DNA of 64,000 nt from VRUE01 sp963702575. Its GTDB lineage: Bacteria; Actinomycetota; Thermoleophilia; Solirubrobacterales; 70-9. Made by a program: the position numbers and the translations under genes. The stretch is taken from assembly GCA_963702575.1 (NCBI GenBank), contig CAVPCU010000006.1:1-64000 (forward strand), in the 5' to 3' direction. The number at the start of each line of letters is the position of its first letter. The first letter of the stretch is position 1. This document shows, one piece after another, positions 42,458 to 51,324 of the stretch. The notes below the pieces were generated by a model, which was given only the letters and a program-made list of their open reading frames with translations, was not told the origin of the DNA and made no database searches.

Positions 42458-43222
42458 GTGCCCGACGAGTACCTGCAGGAGAACCAGCCGGCCGGGGTGC
42501 CGCCACTGCCCTTGACCGGGGAGCGGACGCTGCCCGACGTGCCCGAGGAGAACTACTGGTACCGGCGCCACCTCGCCGTCTATGAGTGGATCGCGGCGCG
42601 GGTCGCCGGGCGCCGGGTGGTCGACATGGCCTGCGGCGAGGGCTACGGCTCCGACCTGCTGGCGGCCGCCGGCGCGACGAGCGTCGTCGGTGTCGACGCC
42701 AACCCCGAGGCGCACGAGCACGCCCGGCTGCGCTACGGCCGGCCCAACCTGCGCTTCGAGCGCGACCTGGTGGAGAGCTTCGCCGAGCCCTGCGACGCGG
42801 TCGTCTTCCTGCAGACGATCGAGCACGTGCAGGACGCCGGCGCGATCCTCGAGCACTTCAAGTCGATGCTGGAGCCGGGCGGCGTCGCCTACGTCTCGAC
42901 CCCCAACCTGCTGACGCTGGCGCCGCCCGGCGCGGAGAAGTCGGACAACCCCTGGCACGTGCGCGAGTACCGCGCCGCGGAGTTCCGCCAGCTCTGCGAG
43001 ACGCACTTCGAGGGGGTCGAGCTGCTCGGCCTCTTCCACGCGCGCAAGCTGCGTGCGCACGAGCTGGCGCTGAAGCTCGGCTGGGATCGGGTTCACAAGG
43101 CACTGCGACTGACCGAGCCCTTCTACGACCGCTTCACGCCGGCGATCGCCGCGTCCGACTTCGCCCTGCGGGAGGGCGATCTCGACCGGGCGCTGGACTT
43201 CCTCGCCGTCTGCCATGCCTGA
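42458..43222 (+). CDS. SAM-dependent methyltransferase, first gene of an Rv3030-Rv3032-like trio
   Basis: GTG 42458 gives 254 residues with motif I VVDMACGEGYGSDLL, VVGVDANPEAHEHARLRY and IEHVQDAGAILEHF. The N-terminus contains LTGERTLPDVPEENYWYRRHLAVYEWI, a pattern of Rv3030-type methyltransferases acting on sugars. Its stop overlaps the next start by 8 bp. In mycobacteria the same three-gene order belongs to methylglucose lipopolysaccharide synthesis; here the role is inferred from order and families. Confidence 0.82.
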   Translation: MPDEYLQENQPAGVPPLPLTGERTLPDVPEENYWYRRHLAVYEWIAARVAGRRVVDMACGEGYGSDLLAAAGATSVVGVDANPEAHEHARLRYGRPNLRFERDLVESFAEPCDAVVFLQTIEHVQDAGAILEHFKSMLEPGGVAYVSTPNLLTLAPPGAEKSDNPWHVREYRAAEFRQLCETHFEGVELLGLFHARKLRAHELALKLGWDRVHKALRLTEPFYDRFTPAIAASDFALREGDLDRALDFLAVCHA

Positions 43223-44624
43223 GGAGGCCGCGGGCGATCTCGCCATCGTCCTCCACAGCCACATGCCCTACGTCGAGGGGTTCGGGACGTACCCGTTCGG
43301 CGAGGAGTGGCTGTTCGACGCGGTGATTCGTTCCTACCTGCCGGTGCTCGAGTTCGCCGAGCGGCTGACGATGACCGTGACGCCGGTGCTGGCCGACCAG
43401 CTCGAGGACGCCGGGGTCGCGGAGCGCCTGCGGCGCTTCCTCCTCGATTGGCGGATCGGGGCCGCCGAGGCCGACATGGAGGAGGTGCCGGCGGAGTGCC
43501 GGGACGCCTGCGAGGCGGAGCTGGAGCGCTACCGGCGGGCGCTCGAGCTGCTCGACGCCGTCGGCGGCGATCCGCTGCGGCCGTTCCAGGACGCGGCGGG
43601 AGAGGGACGAGTGGCGCTCGCCGCCTCAGCCGCCACCCACGCGGTGCTGCCGCTGCTCGCGACCCGGGCCGGCCTGCGACTGCAGCTCGACGCCGGCATC
43701 CGCTCGCACCGGCGCCGCTTCGGCTGGGACGGCGGCTTCTGGCTGCCGGAGTGCGCCTACGCGCCGGGGCTGGAGTATCGGCTGGAGGAGCACGGCGCGC
43801 GCTGGTTCTGCGTCGACCAGAGCGCCCACGAGGAGCCGCTCGACGCGCTCCGGCCCGTCGCCACCGGGGGCGGCCCGACCGCCCTGCCGATCGATTGGGA
43901 GGCGATCCAGTGGCTGTGGTCGCTCGACGGCTACCCCTCCGATCCCGCCCACGCCCAGTTCGCCGGCAAATCGCTGCGCGGGGTGCGGATCTGGAGGGTC
44001 GGCGGCGGCGCCTACGAACCGGCCGCCGCCGCGGCGGCGGCGCGCCGCCAGGCGGGCGAGTTCCTCGCCGCCGTGGCGGAGCGGCTGCGCCGCTACGCCG
44101 ACGCCCGCGGCCGCCGCGGCCTGCTCGTCTTCGCGATCGACACCGAGCTGCTCGGCCACTGGTGGTCGGAGGGGGCGATCTGGCTGCGCGAGGTTCTGGC
44201 CGGCGCCGCGGCGGCGGGGGTCCGGCTGCTGACCGTGCCCGAGGCCCTCGCCGAGCACGAGCCCGAGCAGCGCCCGCTAGCCGCCTCGACCTGGGGCGAG
44301 GAGAAGGACCTGCGCACCTGGGACTCGCCCGCCGTCGCCGACCTCGCCTGGGGGGCGCGCCGGCTCGAGCTGCGCCTCCTGCGCGCGCTCTTGCGCGGCC
44401 TGCGCGGCCCCGCGGCGCTGCGCGCCGCCCGCGAGCTGCTCGCGGTCCAGTCGAGCGACTGGGCCTTCCTCGACCGGCGCGCCCAGGCGGGCGACTATGC
44501 ATACAACCGTGCAACCTTTCACGCAGAGGCGGCCCTGCAGGCCATAGACTCTCCAGCCGCCGCCGACTCGCGTATGCGCTCCCTCGCCCCGGACCTCAGC
44601 CTCGCCCCCCTGCTGGAGCCCTAG
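43215..44624 (+). CDS. Glycoside hydrolase family 57 / 1,4-alpha-glucan branching enzyme
   Basis: This 469-residue enzyme has the GH57 motifs: start LAIVLHSHMPYVEGFGTYPFGEEWL, catalytic nucleophile Glu in FWLPECAYAPGLEY, and acid Asp in LLVFAIDTELLGHWWSEG. The C-terminal helical part (LQSSDWAFLDRRAQAGDYA-like) is typical of the branching branch of GH57, as in Rv3031. It would make alpha-1,6 branches or trim alpha-1,4 glucans. It overlaps the methyltransferase and precedes the glycosyltransferase by 13 bp. Confidence 0.88.
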   Translation: MPEEAAGDLAIVLHSHMPYVEGFGTYPFGEEWLFDAVIRSYLPVLEFAERLTMTVTPVLADQLEDAGVAERLRRFLLDWRIGAAEADMEEVPAECRDACEAELERYRRALELLDAVGGDPLRPFQDAAGEGRVALAASAATHAVLPLLATRAGLRLQLDAGIRSHRRRFGWDGGFWLPECAYAPGLEYRLEEHGARWFCVDQSAHEEPLDALRPVATGGGPTALPIDWEAIQWLWSLDGYPSDPAHAQFAGKSLRGVRIWRVGGGAYEPAAAAAAARRQAGEFLAAVAERLRRYADARGRRGLLVFAIDTELLGHWWSEGAIWLREVLAGAAAAGVRLLTVPEALAEHEPEQRPLAASTWGEEKDLRTWDSPAVADLAWGARRLELRLLRALLRGLRGPAALRAARELLAVQSSDWAFLDRRAQAGDYAYNRATFHAEAALQAIDSPAAADSRMRSLAPDLSLAPLLEP

Positions 44625-44637
44625 CTCTGCCGCCACG

Positions 44638-45840
44638 ATGACCCGCGTCCTGATCCTCTCCTGGGAGTACCCGCCGCTGATCGAGGGCGGGCTCGCCCGC
44701 CACGTCCGCAAGCTTTCCGAGGCGCTGGTCGAGCGCGACGTCGAGGTCCACGTGCTGACCCGCGGCGGCGAGGAGTCGCCGGCCGAGGAGCGCCGCGGCG
44801 GCGTCCTCATCCACCGCATCCGCGAGCCGAAGCGACCGACCGACCTGGGCGAGTTCGTCGCCTGGGTGGAGCGGATGAACTCCGACATGCTGGCCGCCGG
44901 CGTGGAGCTGGGCGACCGCTACGAGTTCGACCTCGTCCATGGCCACGACTGGCTCGTCGCCAACGCCTGCGACCATCTCGCCAAGCGCTTCGAGGCGCCG
45001 CTGGTGACGACGATCCACGCCACCGAGCACGGGCGCCACCAGGGCTGGGTCGACAAGCACCCGCAGACCTACATCCACGGGGTCGAGCGCTGGATCACCA
45101 ACCGCTCCGAGCGGGTGATCGCCTGCTCGCACTACATGCGCGAGCAGATCGCCGACATCTTCGGGGTCGAGGAGGAGCGGGTCAACGTGATCCCCAACGG
45201 CATCGACCCCGACGACCTGCAGCCGCAGGACCCGGCCGAGCTGGTGCGGCTGCGGGCCGAGTTCGCCGCGCCGGAGGAGAAGCTGGTGCTCTTGATCGGG
45301 CGGCTGGTCTACGAGAAGGGCTTCCAGCTCGCGCTCGAGGCGATGCCGCGGGTGATCGAGGAGGCGCCCGGCACGCGCTTCCTCGTCGCCGGCTCCGGCA
45401 CGCACGAGTCCGAGCTGCACCGCCAGGCCGAGGAGCTGGGCCTGATGGAGCACGGCACATTCCTCGGCTGGATCGGCGACGACGTGCTGCACTCGCTCTA
45501 CCGGATCGCCGACCTCACCGTGGTGCCCTCGATCTACGAGCCGTTCGGCCTCGTCGCGCTCGAGGCGATGGCCTCCGAATGCCCCTGCATCGTCGCCGAC
45601 ACCGGCGGCCTGCGCGAGGTCGTCCCGCACGAGGAGGTCGGCCTGCGCTTCCGCTCGCACGATCCCGAAGCCCTGGCCGAGGTCGCGATCCGCGTGCTGC
45701 GCGACGACGAGCTCGGTCACCGCCTCGTCGCCGAAGCCTACGAGCACCTGCGTCGCTTCGACTGGGGCGACGTCGCCGAGCAGACGGCGGCCGTCTACGC
45801 CGAGCTGGTCGGCGCACGTCTGCCGCGCCCGAATCGCTAA
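44638..45840 (+). CDS. GT4 family glycosyltransferase (alpha-glucan synthase-like)
   Basis: This 400-residue protein has the GT-B fold: VLILSWEYPPLIEGGLARHVRKL at the start (glycine-rich acceptor loop), VVHGHDWLVA-like LVHGHDWLVAN, RVNVIPNGIDPDDL, LLIGRLVYEKGFQ and the sugar-nucleotide motif EPFGLVALEAMASECPCIVADTGGL. It retains the anomeric configuration. Homologs such as Rv3032 add alpha-1,4 glucose units to glycogen or methylglucose lipopolysaccharide. With the GH57 and methyltransferase genes it forms one operon. The stop overlaps a convergent XRE gene by 4 bp. Confidence 0.88.
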   Translation: MTRVLILSWEYPPLIEGGLARHVRKLSEALVERDVEVHVLTRGGEESPAEERRGGVLIHRIREPKRPTDLGEFVAWVERMNSDMLAAGVELGDRYEFDLVHGHDWLVANACDHLAKRFEAPLVTTIHATEHGRHQGWVDKHPQTYIHGVERWITNRSERVIACSHYMREQIADIFGVEEERVNVIPNGIDPDDLQPQDPAELVRLRAEFAAPEEKLVLLIGRLVYEKGFQLALEAMPRVIEEAPGTRFLVAGSGTHESELHRQAEELGLMEHGTFLGWIGDDVLHSLYRIADLTVVPSIYEPFGLVALEAMASECPCIVADTGGLREVVPHEEVGLRFRSHDPEALAEVAIRVLRDDELGHRLVAEAYEHLRRFDWGDVAEQTAAVYAELVGARLPRPNR

Positions 45841-46121
45841 CCCGAGTCGTTCTCGCGGCTGCCGAGGGAGAAGCTGCCGACGGACGTGCTGCCGGGGGAC
45901 CAATCGATCCCCTCGATCAGCTCGCTGAGCGGAAGTTCGAGAGCACCGGCGAGCTTGATCGCGGTGTCGATGCGCGGCAGCCGGGTGCCCCGCTCGAGCA
46001 GGCTGATCTCGGTGCGGTGGAGCGAAGCTCGCACGCCGAGCTCTTCCTGGGACATGCCGGCGCGTTTGCGGCAGCGGGCGAGGTTCTCCCCGAAGCGGTC
46101 GGCGATGCTCACGAGCAGCAT
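45837..46121 (-). CDS. XRE family transcriptional regulator
   Basis: ATG 46121, nine bases after GAGGAGG, gives 94 residues, preferred to a longer open frame. The helix-turn-helix (GENLARCRKRAGMSQEELGVRASLHRTEIS, then LERGTRLPRIDTAIKLAGAL) is a standard HTH_3. The tail (DWSPGSTSVGSFSLG) is short and disordered, so no ligand domain is present. It may regulate nearby genes. Positions 46122-46272 between it and the acetyltransferase hold no recognisable gene. Confidence 0.8.
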   Translation of the reverse strand: MLLVSIADRFGENLARCRKRAGMSQEELGVRASLHRTEISLLERGTRLPRIDTAIKLAGALELPLSELIEGIDWSPGSTSVGSFSLGSRENDSG

Positions 46122-46272
46122 TGTTGTCCTCCTCGTTGACCAAAGAAGTGACGGTGCCGGGGTTCGTCTCGCCATCTGGCGAGGCGGCCGAGCACTGTCC
46201 GCACCCACCCCGCAGGAACATCAAGTCTTACAGACAGAGCGGCGCGAAAAGCCTTCCGCGCGAGGGCCTGGC

Positions 46273-46929
46273 TCAGTCCGGCTGGGGCAGGGTCGTGTGG
46301 GCGGCCGGGTCCGGCTCGACCGGGTGCGGCCAGCGCAGCTCCCGCGGCGCCTCGCGCATGCGGATCACCCGCGCCGGGATGCCGGCGACGACGGCGTTGG
46401 CGGGCACGTCCCTGGTGACGACCGAGTTGGTGCCGACGATCGAGTTGTCGCCGACGCGGACGCCGCGCAGGATGCAGGCGCCGTAGCCGATCCAGACGTT
46501 GGAGCCGACCTCGACGTCGCGCATGTAGATGCCCTGCGTGCGGATCGGCCGCTCGACCTCGACCACGCCGTGGTCGAAGTCGATGAACATCGCCCGGTCG
46601 GCGATCACGCACTGCTCGCCGATCCGCACCCGCCGGTAGGCGGAGATCGTGCACTCCTGGCCGATCACCGTCTTTGCCCCGATCTCGACCACGCCCTCGT
46701 GGCAGCGGATCTTGCTGCCGTGGCCGATCCAGACGAAGCGGCCGAACTCGACCCGGCCGCGCGGGGCGATCTGCAGCTCGAGCCCGCTGCCGAGGAAGAG
46801 CGGCCCGTCGGTGCGCCAGCGCCAGCCGGCGCGGGTGAGGTAGCGACGGCGCAGGTAGCGCAGCGCCAGCAGGCCGTATTTCGGCGTCAGCATCCCGTTG
46901 CGAGCGCAGAAGCGGGTCAGTCGGATCAC
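46273..46929 (-). CDS. Left-handed beta-helix acyltransferase (maltose/WcaF-like O-acetyltransferase)
   Basis: GTG 46929 gives 218 residues; an open frame continues further but overlaps meaB in reverse and is not coding. The hexapeptide repeats (VEIGAKTVIGQECTISAYRRVRIGEQCVIADR, VEVGSNVWIGYGACILRGVRVGDNSIVGTNSVVT) form the beta-helix, with the conserved Asn-Trp region NVWIGYGACI and DVPANAVVAGIPARVIR at the end. It probably acetylates a sugar in a surface glycan. It is divergent from meaB, with 30 bp between. Confidence 0.83.
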   Translation of the reverse strand: MIRLTRFCARNGMLTPKYGLLALRYLRRRYLTRAGWRWRTDGPLFLGSGLELQIAPRGRVEFGRFVWIGHGSKIRCHEGVVEIGAKTVIGQECTISAYRRVRIGEQCVIADRAMFIDFDHGVVEVERPIRTQGIYMRDVEVGSNVWIGYGACILRGVRVGDNSIVGTNSVVTRDVPANAVVAGIPARVIRMREAPRELRWPHPVEPDPAAHTTLPQPD

Positions 46930-46959
46930 GGCGGCGGGAACTCTAGACTGACGCCCCCG

Positions 46960-47922
46960 ATGCCCGACGCCGCCAAATCGGCCTCCCTCGCCGAGCGCCT
47001 CCTCGCCGGCGACAAGCGGGCGCTGGCGCGGGCGATCACGCTGATCGAGTCCGACGACCCGGCCGGCTGGGAGCTGGTGCGCGAGGTCTACCCGCGCACC
47101 GGCAGGGCGCGGATCGTCGGCTTCACCGGGCCGCCCGGGGTCGGCAAGAGCACCCTGATCGGCGCCCTGACCGCGGAGCTGCGCAAGGCCGAGCGCGAGG
47201 TCGCGGTGCTCTCGATCGACCCCTCGAGCCCGTTCACCCGCGGCGCCCTGCTCGGCGACCGCATCCGCCTCTCCGAGCACTTCCTCGACCCCGGCGTCTT
47301 CATTCGCTCGATGGCCTCGCGCGGCGCCCTCGGCGGCCTCTCGGAGGCGGCGCTGCAGGTGGCGCTGGTGATGGACGCCGCCGGCAAGGACGACGTCCTG
47401 ATCGAGACCGTCGGCGTCGGCCAGGCCGAGATCGACATCGTCGACCACGCCGACACGATCGTGCTCGCGCTGATGCCCGGCTCGGGTGACTCGATCCAGG
47501 CACTGAAGGCGGGGGTGATGGAGATCCCCGACGTGATCGTCGTCAACAAGGCCGACCACCCGATGACCGACACGATGGTGCGCGAGGTCCGCGGCGTGCT
47601 GGCGCTCTCCCACGAGCCGGGCCGGTGGCAGGTGCCGATCCTGCGCACCGAGGCCGCCCGCGGCGAGGGCGTCGCCGAGCTGGCGGCGAAGATCGACGAG
47701 CACCGCGCCCAGATCGAGGCCGAGGGGACGCTGGAGGAGCGCCGCGCGCGCAACCTGCGCAACGAGGTGCTGGGGATCGCCGCCTCGCGGATGCGGCGCC
47801 AGCTCGAGGCGACCGCCGAAGGCGACCCCGAGACGACGTCGCTGCTGGAGCGGGTGGTGCGCCGCGAGATCGACCCGGCGAGCGCCGCGAGCGAGCTGCT
47901 GGAGAGGCAGGCCGGTGACTGA
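46960..47922 (+). CDS. meaB: MeaB/ArgK family GTPase, methylmalonyl-CoA mutase chaperone
   Basis: ATG 46960 gives 320 residues. The G1 motif GFTGPPGVGKSTL, IDPSSPFTRGALLGDRIRL, IRSMASRGALGGLSEA, the G3 region DDVLIETVGVGQAEIDI and the G4 motif VVNKADHP are diagnostic for MeaB/ArgK, which loads and protects the B12 cofactor of mutases. Both mutase subunits lie 11 kb downstream in this window. The earlier ArgK arginine-transport name is not supported. Its stop overlaps the next gene by 8 bp. Confidence 0.92.
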   Translation: MPDAAKSASLAERLLAGDKRALARAITLIESDDPAGWELVREVYPRTGRARIVGFTGPPGVGKSTLIGALTAELRKAEREVAVLSIDPSSPFTRGALLGDRIRLSEHFLDPGVFIRSMASRGALGGLSEAALQVALVMDAAGKDDVLIETVGVGQAEIDIVDHADTIVLALMPGSGDSIQALKAGVMEIPDVIVVNKADHPMTDTMVREVRGVLALSHEPGRWQVPILRTEAARGEGVAELAAKIDEHRAQIEAEGTLEERRARNLRNEVLGIAASRMRRQLEATAEGDPETTSLLERVVRREIDPASAASELLERQAGD

Positions 47923-48340
47923 GGCGAGCGCGCCGGCCCCGCCCCTGGACGAGGTCGCCCGCTGGGGCGGTTTCGAGGTCGACGAGGCGCGCGGCGCGCG
48001 GGTCGGCCGCGTCGACGCGGTGTTCGTCGACGCCGAGAGCGGCGCGCCGGCGTGGCTCGTGGTCACGTTCGCGCGCGCCGGCCTGCTGCGGCGCCGCCGC
48101 GACGCGGTGGCGGTCGCCGTCCCGGCGCGCGAGTGCGCCGGCGCCGGTGGCCGCGTCTGGACCGCGCTCGGCGGCGCGGCGCTGCGCTCCGCGCCGCCGG
48201 TCGACCCGACCAGGCCGCTGCTGCGAGAGCACGAGGCGGCGATCTGCGCCCACTACGGTATCGATGCCGCAGTCGGCCGCCACGCGGAGGTGACGGACCG
48301 GCCAGCCGGCTCGGTCACCGCCCGCCCATGGTCTTACTGA
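47915..48340 (+). CDS. PRC-barrel-like protein of unknown function
   Basis: GTG 47915 overlaps meaB. The 141-residue protein has GGFEVDEARGARVGRVDAVFVDAESGAPAWLVV, a PRC-barrel pattern, then LLRRRRDAVAVAVPARECAGAGG, and ends in an Ala/Arg-rich tail. Such domains mediate protein contacts. It overlaps dipZ by 13 bp, so it sits in a meaB-PRC-dipZ operon. Function is unknown. Confidence 0.6.
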   Translation: MTEASAPAPPLDEVARWGGFEVDEARGARVGRVDAVFVDAESGAPAWLVVTFARAGLLRRRRDAVAVAVPARECAGAGGRVWTALGGAALRSAPPVDPTRPLLREHEAAICAHYGIDAAVGRHAEVTDRPAGSVTARPWSY

Positions 48341-50082
48341 TCCTCTTCGGCTTCCTCGCCGGCGCCGCCACGGCGGTCTCGCCCTGCGTCCTGCCGGTGC
48401 TGCCGATCGCGCTCTCGGCCGGGGCGACCGGTGGGCGGCGGCGGCCGCTGGGCATCGTCGCTGGCCTCGCCGTCTCCTTCACCTTCGCCACCGTCGCGCT
48501 GGTCTACGCGATCGCCGCGCTGGGGCTGCCCGACGACCTGCTGCGCAAGCTGGCGATCGCCGTCCTGATCGGCTTCGGCATCTCGCTGATGATCCCCTCG
48601 CTGGCGGCGCGGATCGAGGCTCGGCTGAGCCGTCTCACCAGCCGGGTGGGTGTGCGCGGTGGCGGCGAGGGCTTCTGGTCGGGGGCCGCGGTCGGCGCCA
48701 GCCTCGGTCTCGTCTACGCGCCCTGCGCCGGCCCGATCCTCGCCGGGGTGATCACCGTCTCCGCCTCGCAGTCCTTCACCGCCGGCCGGCTCGCCGTCGC
48801 GCTCAGCTACGGGCTCGGCTCTGCCGCCGTGCTCTACCTGTTGATGCTCGGCGGGCGACGGGTCCTGGCGCCGCTGCGCCGCCGCGGGGCGGGGGTGCAG
48901 GTGGCGATGGGCGCGGTGATGGTCCTCGTCGCGCTGGCGATGCTGGGCGAATACGACGTCAGGTTCCAGAACCGCATCGCCGCCGACCTGCCGAGCTTCC
49001 TCGTCGATCCGTCGAAGTCGCTGGAGGAAACGGCGCAGGCGCGCGAAGCGCTGGTCGACGTCCACGGCAGTCCAAGTAGCGGGCTCGGCAAGGCCGTCGC
49101 CGAAGCGGCCCTTTCCCCGCATGGCGGCGGTGGCCCCGAATCGGGCCTGCCGGTGCTCGGCAAGGCGCCCGAACTCGTCGACACCCAGCGCTGGTTCAAC
49201 ACGCCGGGCGACCGGCCGCTCCACCTGCGCTCGCTGCGCGGCCGCGTCGTCCTGGTCGACTTCTGGACCTACAGCTGCATCAACTGCCTGCGCACGCTGC
49301 CCTACCTCACGGCCTGGGACCGCCGCTACCGCCGCGACGGCCTGACGATCATCGGCGTCCACTCGCCCGAGTTCCCCTTCGAGAAGGACGCCGGCAACGT
49401 CGAAGAAGCGATCGCCCGCAACGGGATCGAATACCCGGTCGTGCAGGACAACGACCTGGCGAACTTCACCGCCTACGGCAGCCAGTTCTGGCCTGCGGAG
49501 TATTTGATCGATGCCCGCGGGCGGGTGCGCCACGTCGACTTCGGCGAGGGCGAATACGGGAAGAAAGAGCGGCTGATCCGTGAGCTGCTGGCCGAAGCGG
49601 GGCGTCGGGTAGGCAGGCGCGAGTCCGGCGCCCACGGGATCGAACCCTCGCCCGGGGTGACGACGCCGGAGACCTACCTCGGCGCCGCCCGCGCCGAACG
49701 CTTCGTCAACCCGATGCTCTCGCCCGGCCTGCACGACTTCACCGCGCCGGCCTCCTTGCCGCCGAACGAATTCGCCTACCACGGCCGCTGGCGGATTACG
49801 CTCGACTCGGCGACTGCGGAGGGGGGCAGCCTCGACCTCCACTTTGGCGCCCGCCGCGTCTACCTCGTGCTCGGCTCGCCCGGCCGCGCCCGCCGCATGC
49901 GGGTCCTGCTCGACGGCCGCCCGATCCCCGAATCGCTCGCCGGCGCCGACGTCCACGACGGCGTCGTCACCGTCCGCGCCCAGCGCCTCTACTCGCTGGT
50001 CGACCTGCCGAAGGTCGGGCGCGGCCTGCTGCGGCTCGAGCCCGAAGCCGGCGTCACCGCCTACGCCTTCACCTTCGGCTGA
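48328..50082 (+). CDS. DipZ-like fusion: CcdA membrane domain, thioredoxin domain, C-terminal beta domain
   Basis: The protein is 584 residues. CcdA part (1-215): AVSPCVLPVLPIALSAG and LVYAPCAGPILAGVI give two membrane Cys that pass electrons through six segments. Thioredoxin-like part (about 290-420): DFWTYSCINCLRTLPYL holds the CxxC, with VGVHSPEFPFEKD and YGSQFWPAEYLID. The C-terminal 130 residues (FVNPMLSPGLHDFTAPASLPPNEFAYHG) match the lectin-like beta domain of Mycobacterium DipZ. It should reduce or isomerise disulfides outside the membrane, perhaps helping the Cys-rich exported proteins in this window. Glu codons switch to GAA in the exported part. Confidence 0.88.
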   Translation: MVLLILFGFLAGAATAVSPCVLPVLPIALSAGATGGRRRPLGIVAGLAVSFTFATVALVYAIAALGLPDDLLRKLAIAVLIGFGISLMIPSLAARIEARLSRLTSRVGVRGGGEGFWSGAAVGASLGLVYAPCAGPILAGVITVSASQSFTAGRLAVALSYGLGSAAVLYLLMLGGRRVLAPLRRRGAGVQVAMGAVMVLVALAMLGEYDVRFQNRIAADLPSFLVDPSKSLEETAQAREALVDVHGSPSSGLGKAVAEAALSPHGGGGPESGLPVLGKAPELVDTQRWFNTPGDRPLHLRSLRGRVVLVDFWTYSCINCLRTLPYLTAWDRRYRRDGLTIIGVHSPEFPFEKDAGNVEEAIARNGIEYPVVQDNDLANFTAYGSQFWPAEYLIDARGRVRHVDFGEGEYGKKERLIRELLAEAGRRVGRRESGAHGIEPSPGVTTPETYLGAARAERFVNPMLSPGLHDFTAPASLPPNEFAYHGRWRITLDSATAEGGSLDLHFGARRVYLVLGSPGRARRMRVLLDGRPIPESLAGADVHDGVVTVRAQRLYSLVDLPKVGRGLLRLEPEAGVTAYAFTFG

Positions 50083-51246
50083 TCAGCAGCCGAGCTGGCG
50101 GGCGATCACCATCTGCTGCACCTCGTCGGTGCCCTCGCCGATGGTGAGGATCTTGGCGTCGCGGTAGAAGCGGCAGACCGGATACTCCTCGATGTAGCCA
50201 TAGCCGCCGTGGATCTGGACCGCCTCCTCGGTTGCGCGCACGGCGAGGCGGCCGGTGATCAGCTTCGCCTGGGCGGCGGTCAGCGTGAACGATTGGCCGG
50301 CATCCTTCTCCAGGGCGGCGCGCCAGGTGAGCAGGCGGGCAGCCTCGATCTGGGCCGAGAGGTCGGCGATCTTCGCCTGGATCGACTGGAACTTGGAGAT
50401 CGCCTGGCCGAAGGCCCGGCGCTCCTTGGCGTAGGCGATCGCCTCGTCGAGGGCCCCCTGGGCGAGGCCGACGCCCATCGCGGCGACGCCGATCCGGCCG
50501 CCGTCGAGGATGTGGAGGAAGTTCTTGAAGCCGTCGCCGCGGCGGCCGAGCAGGCTTGCCTCGGACACGCGGCAATCCTCGAAGCTGAGCGGGCGCGTGT
50601 CGGAGGCGTTCCAGCCCATCTTGCGGTAGGGCTCGCCGGCCTCGTAGCCGGGCGTGCCGGTGGGGACGATCAGGTTGGAGATCTCCTTGCGCCCGTCGGC
50701 CTCGCCGGTGACGGCGGTGATCGAGACGCAGCCGGAGATCTCGGTCCCCGAGTTGGTGATGAACTGCTTCGCCCCGTCGATCGTCCACTCGCCGTCGGCG
50801 AGCTTGGCGGTCGTGCGCACGTTGCCCGCGTCGGAGCCGGCCTCGGGCTCGGTCAGCCCGAAGGAGGCGAGCCGCTGGCCGCTGCAGAGGACCGGCAGCC
50901 ACTCGTCCTTCTGCTCGTCCGACCCCCAGAGGTAGATCGGCATCGTCCCCAGCGAGGTATGGGCGGCCATCGTGATGCAGACCGAGGAGTCGATCCGGGC
51001 CAGCTCTTCGACCGCGAGCACATAGGAGAGCGTGTCCGCCCCGCCGCCCCCGTACTCCTGAGGAAACGGGATCCCCATCAGCCCGAGCCCGCCGAGCTTC
51101 TCGACGATCTCGTAAGGGAAGGACTTGGTCCGATCCAGCTCCTCCGCCACCGGCGCAACCTCCGCCCGGGCGAAATCCCGCACGGTTTCACGGAGCAGCT
51201 TCTGCTCGGGCGTCAGATCGAGGTTCATCGGGTCGAGAATATGCAT
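50083..51246 (-). CDS. Acyl-CoA dehydrogenase (short/branched-chain type)
   Basis: The protein has 387 residues and the acyl-CoA dehydrogenase layout: the N-terminal helical domain, FGLTEPEAGSDAGN (FAD/substrate loop), the middle beta domain, RRAFGQAISKFQSIQAKIADL, and GGYGYIEEYPVCRFYRDAKI. The catalytic Glu is expected in ILTIGEGTDEVQ. It oxidises acyl-CoA to enoyl-CoA and passes electrons to ETF, whose subunits lie at 61-62 kb. It is downstream of an aldehyde dehydrogenase; the 78-bp gap between them is filled by a palindromic repeat. The substrate chain length is not assigned. Confidence 0.92.
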   Translation of the reverse strand: MHILDPMNLDLTPEQKLLRETVRDFARAEVAPVAEELDRTKSFPYEIVEKLGGLGLMGIPFPQEYGGGGADTLSYVLAVEELARIDSSVCITMAAHTSLGTMPIYLWGSDEQKDEWLPVLCSGQRLASFGLTEPEAGSDAGNVRTTAKLADGEWTIDGAKQFITNSGTEISGCVSITAVTGEADGRKEISNLIVPTGTPGYEAGEPYRKMGWNASDTRPLSFEDCRVSEASLLGRRGDGFKNFLHILDGGRIGVAAMGVGLAQGALDEAIAYAKERRAFGQAISKFQSIQAKIADLSAQIEAARLLTWRAALEKDAGQSFTLTAAQAKLITGRLAVRATEEAVQIHGGYGYIEEYPVCRFYRDAKILTIGEGTDEVQQMVIARQLGC

Positions 51247-51251
51247 TGTCG

Positions 51252-51320
51252 GGTGGGTGGCGTGGGGTTGGGTTCCCCTCCCGGCGAGGGAGGGGTGCCC
51301 TGCCCCGCGACAGGACCCGC
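51252..51320. repeat. Dispersed palindromic repeat between acyl-CoA and aldehyde dehydrogenase genes
   Basis: The reverse complement of this gap matches 36462-36533 inside ftsZ. It is internally palindromic (GGGTTCCCCTCCC / GGGAGGGGTGCCC). It could form an RNA hairpin between the two cistrons. Confidence 0.75.
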
Positions 51321-51324
51321 CCGC

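Noticed and set aside
46273..48066. Very long minus-strand open frame across meaB
   Set aside because: Only the part 46273-46929 encodes hexapeptide repeats; the rest is antisense to meaB and the PRC-barrel gene.
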